Assembly: GCF_910596095.1 (NCBI RefSeq)
Contig: NC_056542.1
Location: 25,188,457 to 25,252,456 of the forward strand
Reading direction: 5' to 3'
DNA: 64,000 nt
Source of the DNA: Thunnus maccoyii
Taxonomy: Eukaryota; Chordata; Actinopteri; Scombriformes; Scombridae
The notes beneath the pieces were generated by a model, which did not search any database, was not told the origin of the DNA, and was given only the letters and a program-made list of their open reading frames with translations. Below are positions 45,394 through 59,838 of the stretch, in pieces (positions within the stretch are counted from its first letter, which is position 1; the number at the start of each line of letters is the position of its first letter). A program made the translations under genes and the position numbers.

Positions 45394-48124
45394 GGCTGGC
45401 TGTTTTGGGTGCGTTTCCCTCCTGACTGCTTGTTCCACAAGTCAGCCACTGCAGTGAGAAGGACAATGTGAGTGTCTGAATTGTGTGGGTGAGGAGAAGC
45501 ACCACCACCACCATCATCAATACGACGTGTCCCAGCGAGGGTGTATGAGGTAGAATTTCGGACCGTCGCAGAATTAATTTAAATCTCATCACGCTGCTCC
45601 TCTAGAGCAAAGCAAAGTGCTGCACTGTGTTTGAGTGCCGGGTATGTTCTGCATGGCAACAGAGCAGAGATACTTTTGCTGGTCTGAAATAAAGACCAAA
45701 CATGGATATAATGATGAAGATGGTCATTTTGCTGCTACAACCTGATGGATATTATATTTTTTAGACTGATGATGATATCTACATTTGTCTAAGGATTTTT
45801 TGAATGTAGTTATTTCAGAGTTGTGGCCAAAACATATAACGAGTGTCATATTTTACAGTTGAAGAATAACTTGTCAGGTCTCTCTAGTGGACAAAGTAAT
45901 GGCAACAGTTTCTAAAATAACTTAACTATACTGTTGGCATGAATTTTAGCAGCTGTAAATTGTGTACAAAGCAAAATCTCACTTTCTTCAGCACTTTTTA
46001 CTCAATTCAATCTAGTAAAAGTTGCAGCGACTCGGGAGGGGTTTTGCCAAGTCACACACCCCTCAGCTTTTGTGACAAGTTGCCTCATTTTTCCATGGAA
46101 GTCCCAGAAAACTAGACTGAACATCGTAAGAGACACAGTGGCCTATATAGCGAATGATGGAAAAACTGTCGAGCTTGCTACAGTGCATTCGATCAAGGAT
46201 CCAGTCTTCCATTTAATCTGCTTCACGTAACACGGTACGCACAATCCTCTCACATTGCAGGACCTGTCTCCGCACCGAACACACACACAAAGGGCGAGCT
46301 ATAAAAATATCCAAGTGTCACCCACTCTGCGGCTGATGGTTGTGTTACTATGGTTACAATGTAACCAACAGAAAGTGTGTGCGCGAGTGTGTGCGTGCTT
46401 GTATCCAGGAGCAGAAACGCTGCAGAGGTCAATCAGTGTCACGACAGAAGCGGAGTTAAAAATCCAGCTCAACAGCACTTTTTTTTTGGTGCAAACATGA
46501 CACAACTATTCCTCTACATGCAGACAAACATTTTAGTATGTCTGAAAGAGAAATTAAAGGGTAAGAACAATCTGTTCAGAGGGCTTGAAACATTTTTTTT
46601 TTTTTTTTTTTTATAAGTGGCAGAACCAATTTTCTGGATATTTCCAGTCCAGCAACACACTCAAAAAAGACACATCAGTCCAGCTGCAGTGGGTTCAGAT
46701 TTTGCGTTGCCTGTTGAACATCAGGAGCTGACACATATGCAGTGCACGTACTGTTATGGAACACCTACAGTTGTCTCAGTTCTGTGAGTTGCTGCTGTCC
46801 CTCCATCCATGCTCACACAAAGTGACCCCGATGACCAGAAGTGGCGCTAGGACATCACGCTTGGGGAGGCTAAGGGTCAGCAACGGGACGGAGGTGTGGA
46901 GGTGTGGGTGTGGGGGGGCAGCCCTGGATGCTGGGCAAAAATGAGATGAGCAGCTGAGATTGTCACTAAAATGAGAATAGCTTGTCCACCTTAAAAAAGG
47001 TCAGTCCACCTTAAGTGAGCCTGGTCAGGATGTCGCTAACTTTGGGGCTACATAAGGAGTTGCTGTCTTTTCAACTGCTGAAGGCTTAGCCTGTTTCCCA
47101 GTAGTTACAGCCTCCTCCCCACCCCCCCACTCAAAAAAAAGAACCATGATTTTGTTGAAGGTTAAATGTTTTCAGTGATAATTTAGCCTCTCAACAGCGC
47201 CGCCTATAACGATGACGAAGGTAAACACGTCAGTGAACATTCACTTGGTCCAGGGGCGAGCGGGAATGAAAAGCAGATGGGGGTGCGCGTCAGAGTTTCA
47301 TTACAGCAAATGCAGGGTAAACTGTCCCTCTTAAACATTTTTATGTAGCTTCCATAATGGCCTCCCCTTGACTCGGATTTGCTGTCCCACTTTCACCCCC
47401 CCCTCCACCTCACCCCTACCCCAGCCCGTCCAGCTCTGTGCTCATCTCTTTCACTCTCCCTTATGGTCTTGCGCACAGGCAGCCAGCCACACTTATATAC
47501 ATAACAGCACATTACTCTCCCACAGAAACCTTGTACTACTCCACAATGTCAAGTTTCAAGAGCTTAAATCACTGCTAAAACCGCTCTGGTATCTTTTTGT
47601 TTGGGCACAATGTCATGAATGTTCTGTGAGATGGGGGAAAATATCTGTTTCTGGTTACGGTAAATGAATGCAAACGCTGCAACTCTGGGACACAAGTGGA
47701 GTAGGGGAAGGGTCATCTTGCACCCAACCAGCAGCCTGAAAATTAGGTCAAGAGGCATGGGATACACCGTGCACAATTTCAAACAATTACCACACACGCT
47801 CTGCAAATGGTCTCACATTGTTCTATAGTCCTTTATATGTGTGTGAGCATCAGTAGGAGAGAAAGATTTATATCTTAGCTGTCTCCCAAAGTCCAAATGA
47901 GAAAACCTGAAGACTTTGGAGCTCTTTATTTTGTGTTTGTTAGTCTCAGCGATCAGTCAGTGTTCCTACGCGGCCACATTTCCCACCTGTCAATCTCTGC
48001 CTTCCCTGCAGTGGGTGTGGCTTGTGAATTGCCTCCAGCTTCTCCTCATTGGTCTCAGGCTGGCAGGAGGGGGCGTGTCTGTGCTCTGCTAGTGGCTGAC
48101 GTGGTGCAGTGCAGAAGGCCTTTC

Positions 48125-48130
<6 letters not shown>

Positions 48131-48163
<33 letters not shown>
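48131..48163. repeat. (CT)n microsatellite
   Basis: CT repeat in zhx2 intron 1; it gives chance Ser-Leu or Arg-Glu open frames. Confidence 0.85.
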
Positions 48164-51100
48164 TTTTCCAAACTTGAGCTTTGGAGGACACAGTGGGATG
48201 GGAGAAGAGGAGCAATCTCTACACGCACGCTCATAGAGGCATGAATGACCTACAAGACATACAGACACTGATTGTGTGCAAGGGGAAACCAACTTTTTTT
48301 TTTTTTCTCCCCCAACATCTGACTGTTAGATACAGAGTTTCACCAGACAACTGAATTCATAAACCTCAGAAATAGTTCCAAGTTCTGAGAAATGAGACCT
48401 GTGACTGGAGGATGATGTACGCTGCTGAGATGAATACATGCTTAGACATGCAAAAGCACACTGCTGTACAAATTGCTATGCACCCATACGCTTAAGTAAT
48501 AATCAATGCAGCAATGAAGCGGTGAAGCCTATAATAAAATCCACAGTGAGGCACTGTTTTTTTTTTTTTTTTTTTTTTACACAAATACACACATGTTCAT
48601 CTTGTAGTCTCTCACTGCTAGACCTGTCTCCTGTTTCTTAGTCACACTGCTTAGACATCCTCCAGTGGCTTCTTTCTTTCTTTGTCACTCTCTGGCTCGC
48701 TCTGTGTCACCAGACATCTCCGGGACACCTTTAGTTCTGTAAAGTCCCAACAGAAGTACCTTCAGTTCTTTTTATATTCGTCTGCAATTTTTCCGATAAG
48801 ATTTCCAAGGGATCTATCTGGCGACACCGTCTCCAGTATAACACCAGAAAAGAGGATCTCCTTAGAGGACATGTGAAACCCATCATACGGAAAGAAGGTT
48901 GTGAGCTTTACCTGGAAATGTTGCCGGTTTACTTCCCACTAGAGTTGTGGTGGGAAGATTTCTAGGAATCCAACTAGCCCCTGTGCTAGCAAACCGCTTC
49001 CTTTAACCCCTAAAACTGATATGAAACTAAAACAGAAAGGTGCTTTTACAGTTCACAGTGCGTGAGGGTATGAGGGGGGCTTCTGACTTTCTCACTTCTT
49101 TCTTCCTGTCTCGTCACTCTCGTGCTGTGTCACTCAATTGTCTCTTCCTCTCAGACATTCAGCGTTGATTTCATTTCTCCCCTCTCCTCCTGTCCCTATG
49201 TAACTCCTCTGCTCTGCCTGTCTAATTGCCTACTTCCCTCCATCACGCTCTCCCTCTCAGCCCCACCTACAGGTGATGAGCTCATCTCTGTGGTTGCCTT
49301 AGTCACCTAACAACACGTCTGAGAAGCCGGCAGAGGCACAGCAGAGAGGACCTGAACCGAAAAAACACTGGAACAAAGCGTGAGCGTGGCTGTCGGTGAT
49401 GTCATCACAGAGCCAAGCTGAGCACGACAGGCCGTGATGACAGCAACCTCCATCCTCCATTCCAGTGTTTTCACCAGGAGAACGGACGGCCATTATATAG
49501 CTGAGGACTGGATGTGGATGTGTGATGTGCAGTCAGGAAATGCCGGAAGTTCCTGATGAATGTGGAAAATGTGTTGAAACCCGCTGTAGGTCAGCTAACA
49601 GGACTCTATAAACAACAGCTGAATATCACAGAATAAATAAGTGTCAGTGCAAGACAAACACATAGAAATACAGGACCAATAAACTGATGCAAAGCAAAGC
49701 CTTAACAAGGAGTAAAGTTTACAACAGGAACATGGCTTCACTGCAATAGAATCTCATAAAACTACAAAAACAAAAACAATTTCTCTATAAGAAAAATGTG
49801 TGTTACTGTCGATCTTGTGTTCCAGGTGAGTTCCAGTGACTGTCAATCAGATTTCAGGTGCCAAATAATATTGACTATCCTGCACCGTTTCTCCTTTTTC
49901 AGACATAAAAAAACTTGCTTTGATGTTACTTGAAGTTTGATTTTTGAAAAATATAAACCATTAAATCTGACGTTAACATTCTAAGCCTCTGGCTTTGATC
50001 TGAAACGATCAAATGCTAGTCTAAATCAATTTAATAAAAAGATCTTTGCGTTTTCATTCAATTCTTGCCTCACAATACGACATCCGTTCTTGATACGCTC
50101 GCGATTCTCTATTTAAATGAAATGTGACAGACTGAGTCGTGTTCATTTTCCACCATCTGACTACAGTAACAGCTAAAACGCCTCTAGGAACAAATAGAGC
50201 AGATCACCTCACAGCTGGATGTTTTTGCTGTGACATTCTAAGAGGTCGCAGTGTATTGAGAAACACGGCACAGTTGGGCAAGACTCAGAAAAATTCACTG
50301 AAGGTTGAGTCATTTTAAAAAAAATAATAAATCAAAAAAAAAAAAAAAAATAGCTTCCAAACTCCTCATTGTAAACAAACCAAATTATTTCCTGCTCTCT
50401 CTCTGTATTGCAGTCACAGTGAAGTGATGATGTGACAATCGCTGATGTTATGAACAACAAGGTAGGGCGGTGACATCTGTGCATTTCTCTAATCCCTTGA
50501 GCAATACTGAGAACGACAATTTCCACAAAAATATATTTAAACACAGACTTAATCTTGCATCTGTCAAAACTGTAAAAACAATTCAGTGATGCTGTCCTAT
50601 AAACCTGACACCAGACAACAGCAGGGACAGGAAACTGTCATCCTTTATTCACCTCTTCTTTCTGATGGTAGCTGTTTAATTTACACGCTGTTAGATGAGA
50701 CAAAACATTTAAATTCAAAACAAGTCTGGTGTTAATCACAGTGGGAAGTTAGATACGTCTCATATATATATATATTACTAAGATAAGAACCATGTCCTCT
50801 GATTTAACTGTATTCTCTCCATTGTTCTGCTACACAACACGAACAACTGCATGATATGAAATTTACAGGTTTTCTTTGATCAACAGAGGCAGGTATACGC
50901 TTTGATTGTTCAAGGCATTGATAAAAAAAAAAGAAACAAAAAAAAGGAAAAAAAAAACGAGCCGGTTGTCATTCCAAATTATATAACATTATCTCTGATT
51001 TGGCAGATCACAAGTGGAACCCATGTGAAGAACAAACATGAGCCAAATTTCTCTTCACATGGAAAAGAGCAAGAGTGCGTGGCTTAGTGAGCGAAGCCAA

Positions 51101-53101
51101 GTTTATACCCAGAGGAATTACTGGTAACGGGCATGACAAGAGGGGGGTTAAATGCACTTTGATCAAAATCGCTTACATCTTTTACTGATCTGGGTAGCAG
51201 TGCTGAACAGAGAAATGTTTAGAAATACAAAACATCACGTCATCCCAGTGCGAAGGGGATGTTGTCTAATGATCTCGATATTTCATCAGAGGGAGATTTG
51301 TGAATACCGACAATATTCCAAACGACCGGCTGACAGCTTTACTCGGAAAACCAGTATGCAGAACAGAGAGTAATGCTTTTCAATTAACCGGCCCACCCTT
51401 AGAGACTGTGTGCGTACACCTGTCAAAGGTCTGAGACTGCACCCTAGTGAACAGGTGCACTGAGTTACTGCATAGTGAATCTGGGTCAGGGGCTGTTTAT
51501 TATAATCAGCACTGTGTTAAGATATGAAATGTTACTTTAATATCAACCGCCACGCTGACACAGACAATATCCAGTCGCAACTGCCGAAGGGATTCAGCCG
51601 GTGTGTTCCTGCCTAACATCCCCGAGTGTCTCGGTTCTTGGAAATGTCACGTTCATGCCTTATTTTTTCCTTCATCATTATCATCATCATCAATAAAAAT
51701 CAAAATGAAACCGTTGGGTCCATCCTGCAGTGAGAATACAATTACAGGCCCAATAGATGACACATGTATGGCAGTTTTACAACAAAAACGAGAATGTTTA
51801 GTTGTACGGAGTGTAAATGCTGCCCAAACAATGTCATAATACTAAAAAGCAAGGAGACAAAGTCAGATGGGGACTCCTTTATGTACAGTTTACAGTGACC
51901 TTGGATAAACTTTACAGCACGGTCTCCTAGGGTCTACCTAAAACATACCTGTATGATATTAGGTGTGTTATGTGGTTGTTATTATCACATGATGATGGAG
52001 AATACAAAGCAGGAGATGATATTCACTTTACCCTGGGAGCAAGCAGAATTATTTGAACTGTATGCATCTGTTTATATATTTTGTGTTTACTATTATGCCA
52101 TGCGCTGTGCTTAATACTTGTCCTCTATATCTGTTTGTGTACACAGTGACTTCACGAGGGAAGCAAGACCATGAAATTAACAACCACTATCCCTCCTGAA
52201 CGTATTACAGGGTGCACTGAGGACACATTTGTGTTGACTCCAGAGCATGGCTGCACACAGTCTGACTACATTTACAGTCTGGGGCACTCTCACGACCAAA
52301 GTTAATATCCTGAATAAAAAAAAAAGGACCACGCCTGACTTTTTTTTTTTTTTTTTTTTTTTACAGCAGTTACAGGCCTACTGCAATGAGAGGATAGAAG
52401 AAGTGAGCTCCTGTGCTACGGCACTGTCTGCCCATCTGTCTGCATGCAGTAACAGCGGCGGTCTGGGAGGGGAGGAGGCATCACCAGGGGTAACGTTACG
52501 CCTACATCACGGAGTCGCGCAAATCAAAGTCTATAAACAACGTCGGACTCCCAAAGTTGCACTCAAACCCCGGTGCCGCTGAAAGCTGTGAGCGGAGACG
52601 GTGGCAGGCGGTGCGGAGTTGAACGGCCGTTTCCACCGGGCCAACCCGAGATGTGACAGAGGGGCGCAGAAAAAAAAAAAAGAAAAACCCCTCTCCCCAA
52701 ATGTTCCCCCTCTCGCCATCGACGTAACAACATGTCGGCAAAGGACGGCCATGTTTTGCTGGTTATGTCGACACGGGGAGGAGGAAAAGTAGACACGGTG
52801 TTTCTCCTCTCCGCCGTCTCCCTCCACGGTCACGATAATGTATCAAAGTGAAACTTAAACGCGGGGGGGCGAAAAACGTCCAATTACCAACTTGGCGGAC
52901 ACATTGTCTCAGGACGCAGGTGTAAACGGCAGCGGCAGGCAAAGTTCATGCGGCTAGACAAGTTAAAATATTTATACGGAGGCGTGTGGGTGTTTGGGAG
53001 CCACGCAAAGGCAGGGCAAGCCATGAGAGAGGCACAAACAAACAACTACATGCAGTTTTAACTTGAGGGACTTTTGAGGAGGAGGAGGAAGAGGAGGAAG
53101 A

Positions 53102-53129
53102 GGGGGTGGAGGGGGGTAGGGGGGGTGGG
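53102..53129 (+). promoter_or_regulatory. G-quadruplex-type motif next to zhx2 exon 1
   Basis: Four runs of three or more guanines (5, 6, 7 and 3) separated by short loops lie about 40 bases inside intron 1. Because zhx2 is transcribed from the other direction, the G-rich strand is the template strand. A GGAGGA-rich purine tract precedes it. Confidence 0.55.
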
Positions 53130-53170
53130 AGCCGTTTGAAAAACAGAGGAAGAGTTGATCCGTTTCTTAC

Positions 53171-53430
53171 CTGCCCACCGTTTTGGCGCGATGCTCAGGT
53201 AGTGCGGTACAATCCCAAAGCGACTGCTAACCCGACAAAACGAGCCGAGGCTGTTTTAAACACTCCCACGGCGGTCCAATAGCCGAGCAGACAACAGGCG
53301 ACAGGAAAGGAAAAAAATTGGCGATCACAAGGAGGATCTACGCCAAAAGCCACATGATCGCCGACGTCAGAGTACGTATTTGCATGTCGTACCGGAGCGC
53401 CGGTGTCCGTCCACAGCGGGTCCATAGTGT
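53171..53430 (-). other. zhx2: Predicted non-coding first exon and promoter of zhx2
   Basis: A consensus splice donor on the minus strand (GGGCAG followed by GTAAGAA) defines the exon end at 53171. The surrounding 52.4-53.5 kb is the most CpG-rich part of the right half of the window. A CCAAT word occurs at about 53276. The transcription start is not determinable, so the outer boundary is only approximate. No ATG-initiated frame into the coding exons is implied. Confidence 0.5.
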
Positions 53431-53686
53431 TACAGCCGTGAAAAGTTCAGAAGCAGACAGAGGAAAGTGGAACAACTCTGTGTCCAGGCGGCAAGAGGAG
53501 TGCTGATGGCTCCATGAAGCATGCCTGCCGGTGTAAAAATGAATGAACTGCGTGTTGTTGCCGTCAACTTGTCCCTGTGCTGATGCCTGCCTGCGTCTGC
53601 TTGGAGCTAATTGGATATTAAAGTATCATAGGGGGGCGTTTGTTACCCCGCTAAAGTCCCACCCTCCCTCTCTCACCCCGCCCACC

Positions 53687-53794
<108 letters not shown>

Positions 53795-53869
53795 GTGCAT
53801 GCTGTTATGTGAGGTGAGGTGTGCGGTTGCTGCAGTGCTTTCTCAAGTGGAAGCTGTTGTGTCTTACGC

Positions 53870-54136
53870 CAGTGATTCTCAAACTTTTTCACATCAAGGA
53901 CCCCTAAACTGTCATAAATTAGACCACAGACCCCCATCTGATACGCTTTCTGCTTTTAGATGTTTCATTTCAGAAAATGTATGAAACCCATGACCAAAAT
54001 AGTCATACATCCTGTCATGTGTTACTGATGGATGGAATTATAGTGAAAATAAATGATTCCCCCTTTTTGCTGGGGACCCGCTGGAGCCCCCTCAAGGACC
54101 CCTAGGTGTCCCTGGACCCCACTTTGAGAACCACTG
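53870..54136. mobile_element. 267-bp hAT-type MITE
   Basis: Ends CAGTGATTCTCAAA and TTTGAGAACCACTG are inverted repeats with one mismatch. The flanks TCTTACGC (53862-53869) and TCTTACAC (54137-54144) form an 8-bp target site duplication with one mismatch, the hallmark of hAT transposition. The interior has repeated GGACCCC and CCCCTA words and no coding sequence. Confidence 0.9.
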
Positions 54137-54186
54137 TCTTACACAGTGGGGAGAACCTGCACACATCACTGGCTCTCACACTAGAA

Positions 54187-54203
54187 AACACACACACACA
54201 CAC
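54187..54203. repeat. (CA)n microsatellite
   Basis: Short CA repeat beyond the hAT MITE. Confidence 0.7.
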
Positions 54204-55435
54204 ATCTGGATACAGGTAAGTCTAAGGTCAGCTGATACTCATGGTTTGTTTTGGTGAGAAACACTGCCCTGAATGACACAGACAGCTCAGTGAACTCACA
54301 CACAACAGTGACCTCCACTGGGCGCATGCATGCATGCATCACGTCCCTCGTGTAGCTTCCACAAAACTCAATGTCGGTCAAGAAAAGAACTGATAAGAGT
54401 GATATTTCACTAAAGTGGGAGGTTTGTTTTTAGCTGCACTCCTGCACAGAGGTCAGGGTGTTGGTTCAATAAACAACAGAGTAGTGACCCTGGAGTTAGG
54501 AGGTATGCATCGCTGAGATGTGCTGATATGTGGCCTGAACCCAAGTCATTTCTTGAAAGACAGTCTTAAGTTCACAAGCTAATGTCATTTTATTACTTTA
54601 GAAGTACAGGGATGTCAGTGGAAAAACAAATCAACTGATTTCTCTCAGTTTCAGAAGTGTTTTTTGTGGAGATGCAAGGCTTTGAGAGGACTAAGTGTGA
54701 TAAATATATATGATATATATGAAAGACTTTTAGGCTCAGCTGGGGCTTTTCATTTGCATGTTACCTGTTTATTTGTATGGACACTTTCACCCAAAAACAA
54801 AAGACATGTATGCCAGGTATTTATAATGATCAGTGTCGCTCCCCTCCCCTGCATTGCTCCTAAATAGTAAGGATGCATCAAATACAGGATACAAACTGTA
54901 AATAAAGTATAATTAGGTATAATTATTTGTTGTTTGAATTGAACATAAGTGACAAACATTTGGGTATATTTTATAATATAAAATGTTGGTGATGTCAGAT
55001 AATGCAGTTTTTTGCTATTGAAACTATTATACAAAGCTTGCTTCTGTATTTGTGTGTCATTGTGACATCGTGTCTCGGTGTGTGTCCTTGTGCAAATGAG
55101 GCAATAGTGTATAACTGATACATGATATTACTTAAACAGACTGGCCAGTGAGTGAATCCAGGCAAAAAATGAAGTTTCCTAATTGATTTCCCCCAAGACT
55201 ACTGGCAGTAACAGAAAAAGATAATAGAGATAGATCGAGTTGAGACATCATTCATGCAAAAGGGAAAGCAAATTAGCTTCATGAATGTGTTGCATAAAAT
55301 GTTGTACTGTTGTACTGTTTAGGCTAATCTAATTTAGTTTAGTGTTTTTGTACTAGTCAAACCTTTTCTTCACAGAGCCTACAGTCTCAGCAATGTCAAT
55401 GCAGTCTCCATTATTTAAAATGATCAAAATTATTT

Positions 55436-55945
55436 AAAGTCCCCCTCCACTAAAATGTGTTTTGCTTGTCACTACATTTGCAATGTTTGGCCTTCACTTT
55501 GCAGAATGATGTGTAGTTTGAGACCAGAAGGCTGTTTTCACATTCATCTACTGAAAGTGAGAGGTTTTTCTGTGCTCACTGAAACTCTGAGTTTAGTGTG
55601 TGTGTGCCAACGACCATGATTTATGACATCATAACTAGTTTGAAGCCAGTCGTGGTCCAGTATGCAACTTACACAAGTGTGATGTGGAAACTTGAAGCCT
55701 CCTGTGCACACTGACTGTGCACTTTTCAGGGAAGCAGGAGACATTTTGCATCCGGCAGTTAAACATTTGAAATGAAAAATATTTGCATATTCATTGTTTC
55801 TGGATTTTTTTCAATAAGTGAGAAGGAGTAGATGCCATTTTAAGAATTTCTTACCAGTTAATTGAACTTTTTGTGGAAAATAAAGACATATTATTATCCC
55901 AAACAGAGTATTTTTTATATGTGTTAAACATTTCTGGTGGAGGTC
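55436..55945 (+). repeat. Dispersed repeat, copy B
   Basis: The part at 55671-55945 aligns with 15508-15780 in the same orientation (roughly 70% by eye). The 5' extension beginning AGTCCCCCTCCACTAAAA probably belongs to the same family and is missing in copy A. No coding sequence. Confidence 0.65.
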
Positions 55946-58900
55946 ATTTATTCATAATTAGCAGAGTTAACCATCTCTGCTGGGAGGTTTTGGGTTCATT
56001 AGTAACAGTGAAGTTTGCTGGTTTTGTACTGGTTTTTATTCTAATTTAAAGCACAAATCACATTAAATAACTCATGGTCAGGAATGCCTGCTGCCTATCA
56101 CAAAAAAGTGATATGATCATAAGAGAAACTGTGCAGGAAAAACTTTTTTTTTTTTAATCATTGTAGTCATTATGTATCTGATATTGCTAATTGTTCACTA
56201 ATATAATAAATGAGTATGTTGTTGATATCCTGCTTGAGTATTTTTAATACTGTCACTTTCAGTCTGGAACATAAAGACAAAGACTCTTGTCTTGGCAACA
56301 GTAGATGAAAATAAATATAACTGGCAAGATGATATATTGCATGTCCCCAATAATATTATGAAGTGAAAATGCTGAAACATCAGAGTGCTATGGATCAAGA
56401 GCAGTTTATTCCTCCAAACTTATTTCGACAGACTATTAAATCCAAGATTCTTTACCGTGTTATTGATTCAGGTTTTCACGTCTCTTCTAGTCCACACAGT
56501 AGAGCCTCCTAAAGGTTAAGCATTATTGATACTCTTCACCAAACAGCTACAAGGTATACGATGCTGAAAATAAAGTTGTGCGTCCTATGAAGTTGTCTGC
56601 CTGTCCGTTCAGATCTTGTTCAAACAAATTTCCCTTACAAGCTATATTTAAATGACTTACAGTGAGCAATTTATCTGTATCACTAAATGTCAGTTCTCTG
56701 GTGTTTTTCCAATCCTTGCAGTGGTCTTATCTCCTGTAAATCCTTTGATTCACAAAGGTGTCTGCTTTGATCCTCAAACGGGCAGAGCTCAATTCATCTC
56801 ATGTAGACCAGTCTTCTCTTTTTAAAACTCTGGGTACACCATGTGAGACTTTTTTAGAGGTAGGTGAAAGCATTTGAGCAGACAAGGTGTCTTAAGAAAT
56901 ACTCAATAGGATCCTACAATCAAAATATTAAAGGACAAGGTTTTATCTTGGCAAGAAGGAGCCAGCACCACACAAACTTCAATCTGTTCCTCAGAACTGA
57001 GACCAGACAGAGCATGGAAAAGCTGTGTGTTTCACCAATTTTGAATCACAATGGCTTTAATGCTCAGCAACTCACACTGCACCAGGAATATGTTACTCTC
57101 AATGTCTCAAGGGTTTTATGGTTCCAAAGCACATGTTGAGGGGGAGACATGTTCTCAAAAGCTTCTGTAACTCAGGCTCATTCAATAGTTTGGCAGCATT
57201 ACAGAGATATGGTGTTAGGGATTGGGAGGACGTATTTTGGGTGTTTAGGGGTGTTAAAACATGTTTCAGATTTCCATTAATGCAAATTTTTCCCTGATGA
57301 AAATTACACTCAGTCATCCAAAATTTACATTCAACCTACAAGCTGATGAAACTTGATTACTAGAGAATACTGATGAAGGAAGGAAGCATTAACTTTATTA
57401 AGATAATGATGAGCTCAAAGGCTGCATGCATTTGTGTTACCCTATGGACTGACTGACTTGGTTGTATCTTTTTGCCTGACGAATTTGATTTTAAAAACAT
57501 TCAACCCCTAAACCCCTTAACCCTGAATTTCCCTTAAGGAGCTTTGGGGAAGAACAAGATATTTTCTACACTTTGTTATCACATACACAGTATATTCTGT
57601 ATCCGGATCAGAGGAGCATGGCCTTTTCTCTGGATAAATGTGATTGAAATCAGAGGTCACTAGATGGTGCCAAATGTCTGCATGATCACTCCTGTGTAGA
57701 GTTCCTAAACCTCTTAGATGGGAGTCAACTGAGCACATTGTATGCTTGGTATTGATGTGCATGTACATACATGGTGGAAGTGCTACCGACTTTCAGTGCA
57801 TCTAATAATAACTATGCTTATAATACCATCCTGGATCAGACTAATAACTACAGTCTTCAAAGGTAATTATCATTTATATGTTTACAATAAAGGGGAATGG
57901 GTCTTTAATCTTAATTCATCCACTATGTTTACTTTTGTAAAAACAGCAATGTGTGATATTTTACTTATTCCCTTCACTTAACAACATGGCAGATTCTGAC
58001 AGGATTAAAAGCACTGGATCAACTGGAGAGCTGAGAAGAGTTTGTGAATAAAGGCTGGAGAATCGAGGGGGGCAATAGAGAAATATAGAGACATAGAGAA
58101 AGAGGAAGGAAGAATCAAAGAGGCTGAATTAAAGTAGAAAATATTCACAGTTGTTTTTAAGTTAAATTGTCAGTGTGTGTGGCTTGGCCCATAATGGATG
58201 GCATGCACATGAACAAACTTGACTCGAACAACTTCTCCTCTGCATTCACTGATACATCCCAGGATGACATCAGTGAAGGGCTTTCCTGCGGTTCATTTGT
58301 TGAATTATGTGTTTGTCCAAAATGTGATTTTTTTCCCCCAGACACTACTGATCAGATTTTGACTAAACTTTTCATGCTACTGTGATAAACCCTTCCTGGT
58401 ACAGCTGATGTCCAATCATATCTCAGCAACTGCAAACAAGTCTGTTAAACTTTGGATTTGTGAACATGTGTGCATGGGACACTGATAAGCAATATTTGGT
58501 ATAGAAAGAGTGTGGAGGGTTGTGTCATTTTTTTTTCCAAAAACAAAAACACAAGAGTAAAAGAAACTGTGTTTGTCTCATGGATGTATTATACATCCAT
58601 GATTTGTCTGCTCTGTGCTAACTTTAGCATTCTGGCTAACAAATGGACACCTGCAGTAATCTAGCATTACTTCCAGGTCAAGAGGTAACATTAGCTGTAC
58701 ATTTTCAGGTTACGTAAGAAAAAGCACCATTCAGGACTAGTTCTAGTACTACTTAGTGACTCCTGAACACTCTGCACTGACATTTGGTTTACCCAAGATA
58801 CATTTGCCAAGCATTTACTCTTAAAAGTGAAACATATTCTTTGAAAATACTACTAAATACAGGATTAGGTTACAAGAGAAATAACAGTCTGATCTTACTT

Positions 58901-59714
58901 TTTTCCTTATAAAACTCTGCTATAATACTACGACAAACTAGCTCTAACTTGCAATACAAAGTCTTCTGCATGGATCATCAAATCATGAGGACTGACTTTT
59001 TGCCCGGACCCTGTAATAGTCTTTATCGGATCATTACACAATGCTGAGTTAGCATGATGTCATGTATGATGCCAAAAAATACATAATTTTTAAAAGATTT
59101 TTTTGGTGCATTTTGCCTTGATTCAACAGTTGAACATGTAGAGGGACAGGAAACAGGGGTACTGACAGGGATATGAGATGCAACAAAGGTGTGTGTCTGT
59201 AACTGTACCACAGACGGACGTTGCGGTAATGTGGTAGGCAACTGGGGCACCGTAACAAATACCTACTTAAAATGCTTTTTCAGGGTTTTCATTTTAAAAC
59301 GAGTCAGTCAGAAGCACTGAAGTCAGCTAAAGAAGGTGGAGTTGTTGTTAATTAGCTAGCTACTTACAGCTGATACAATCTGACAACATCTGCTTTTTGC
59401 TACCTGTTTGACATTAAAGACACATTGTGTCAAAAACAACTATGATATATATTGATATATGATATATATTTGGAGTGGCACCTGCAGTTACTGTAAACTG
59501 CATATGTGCGGGGCTAAATGGCAAAGCTTGATAGGCGTAGCAACAGTAACCAAGGGGGACGGTCAGTTGACCTACTGGCTGTTCTACATAACAATAATAA
59601 TATAATATAGTTAAATATTTGTTTTTTTACTGTTGCCTTGATAATGAGTTAGATTGTTACAGTAATGGTAATGTAATATTAGTGGAGGTTCTCTAGTTCA
59701 AATGACTTCTAGTG

Positions 59715-59730
59715 AGTGTGTGCATGTGTG

Positions 59731-59811
<81 letters not shown>

Positions 59812-59838
59812 TTGTGTGTGTGTGTGTGTGTGTGTGTC
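59715..59838. repeat. Compound (TG)n microsatellite
   Basis: About 124 bp of TG repeat with TATG, TTTG and CATG interruptions. It causes Cys-Val or Val-Cys open frames in all plus-strand frames. Confidence 0.95.

Larger units (their letters stand above)
37658..53170. other. zhx2 intron 1 (~15.5 kb), no coding exon seen
   Basis: This runs between the leader exon and the predicted first exon. Contents are mobile-element debris (38.5-39.3, 41.6-41.8 and 42.2-43.1 kb), GA/CT microsatellites, homopolymer T tracts at about 46593-46612, 48557-48579 and 52339-52361, and otherwise unremarkable sequence. The part at about 52.4-53.2 kb is GC-rich and belongs to the promoter neighbourhood. Enhancers are possible but cannot be called from one sequence. 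Confidence 0.6.

Noticed and set aside
56864..57139. 91-aa plus-strand open frame in the gene-free region
   Set aside because: No similarity to a known family and no signals around it; length is compatible with chance.
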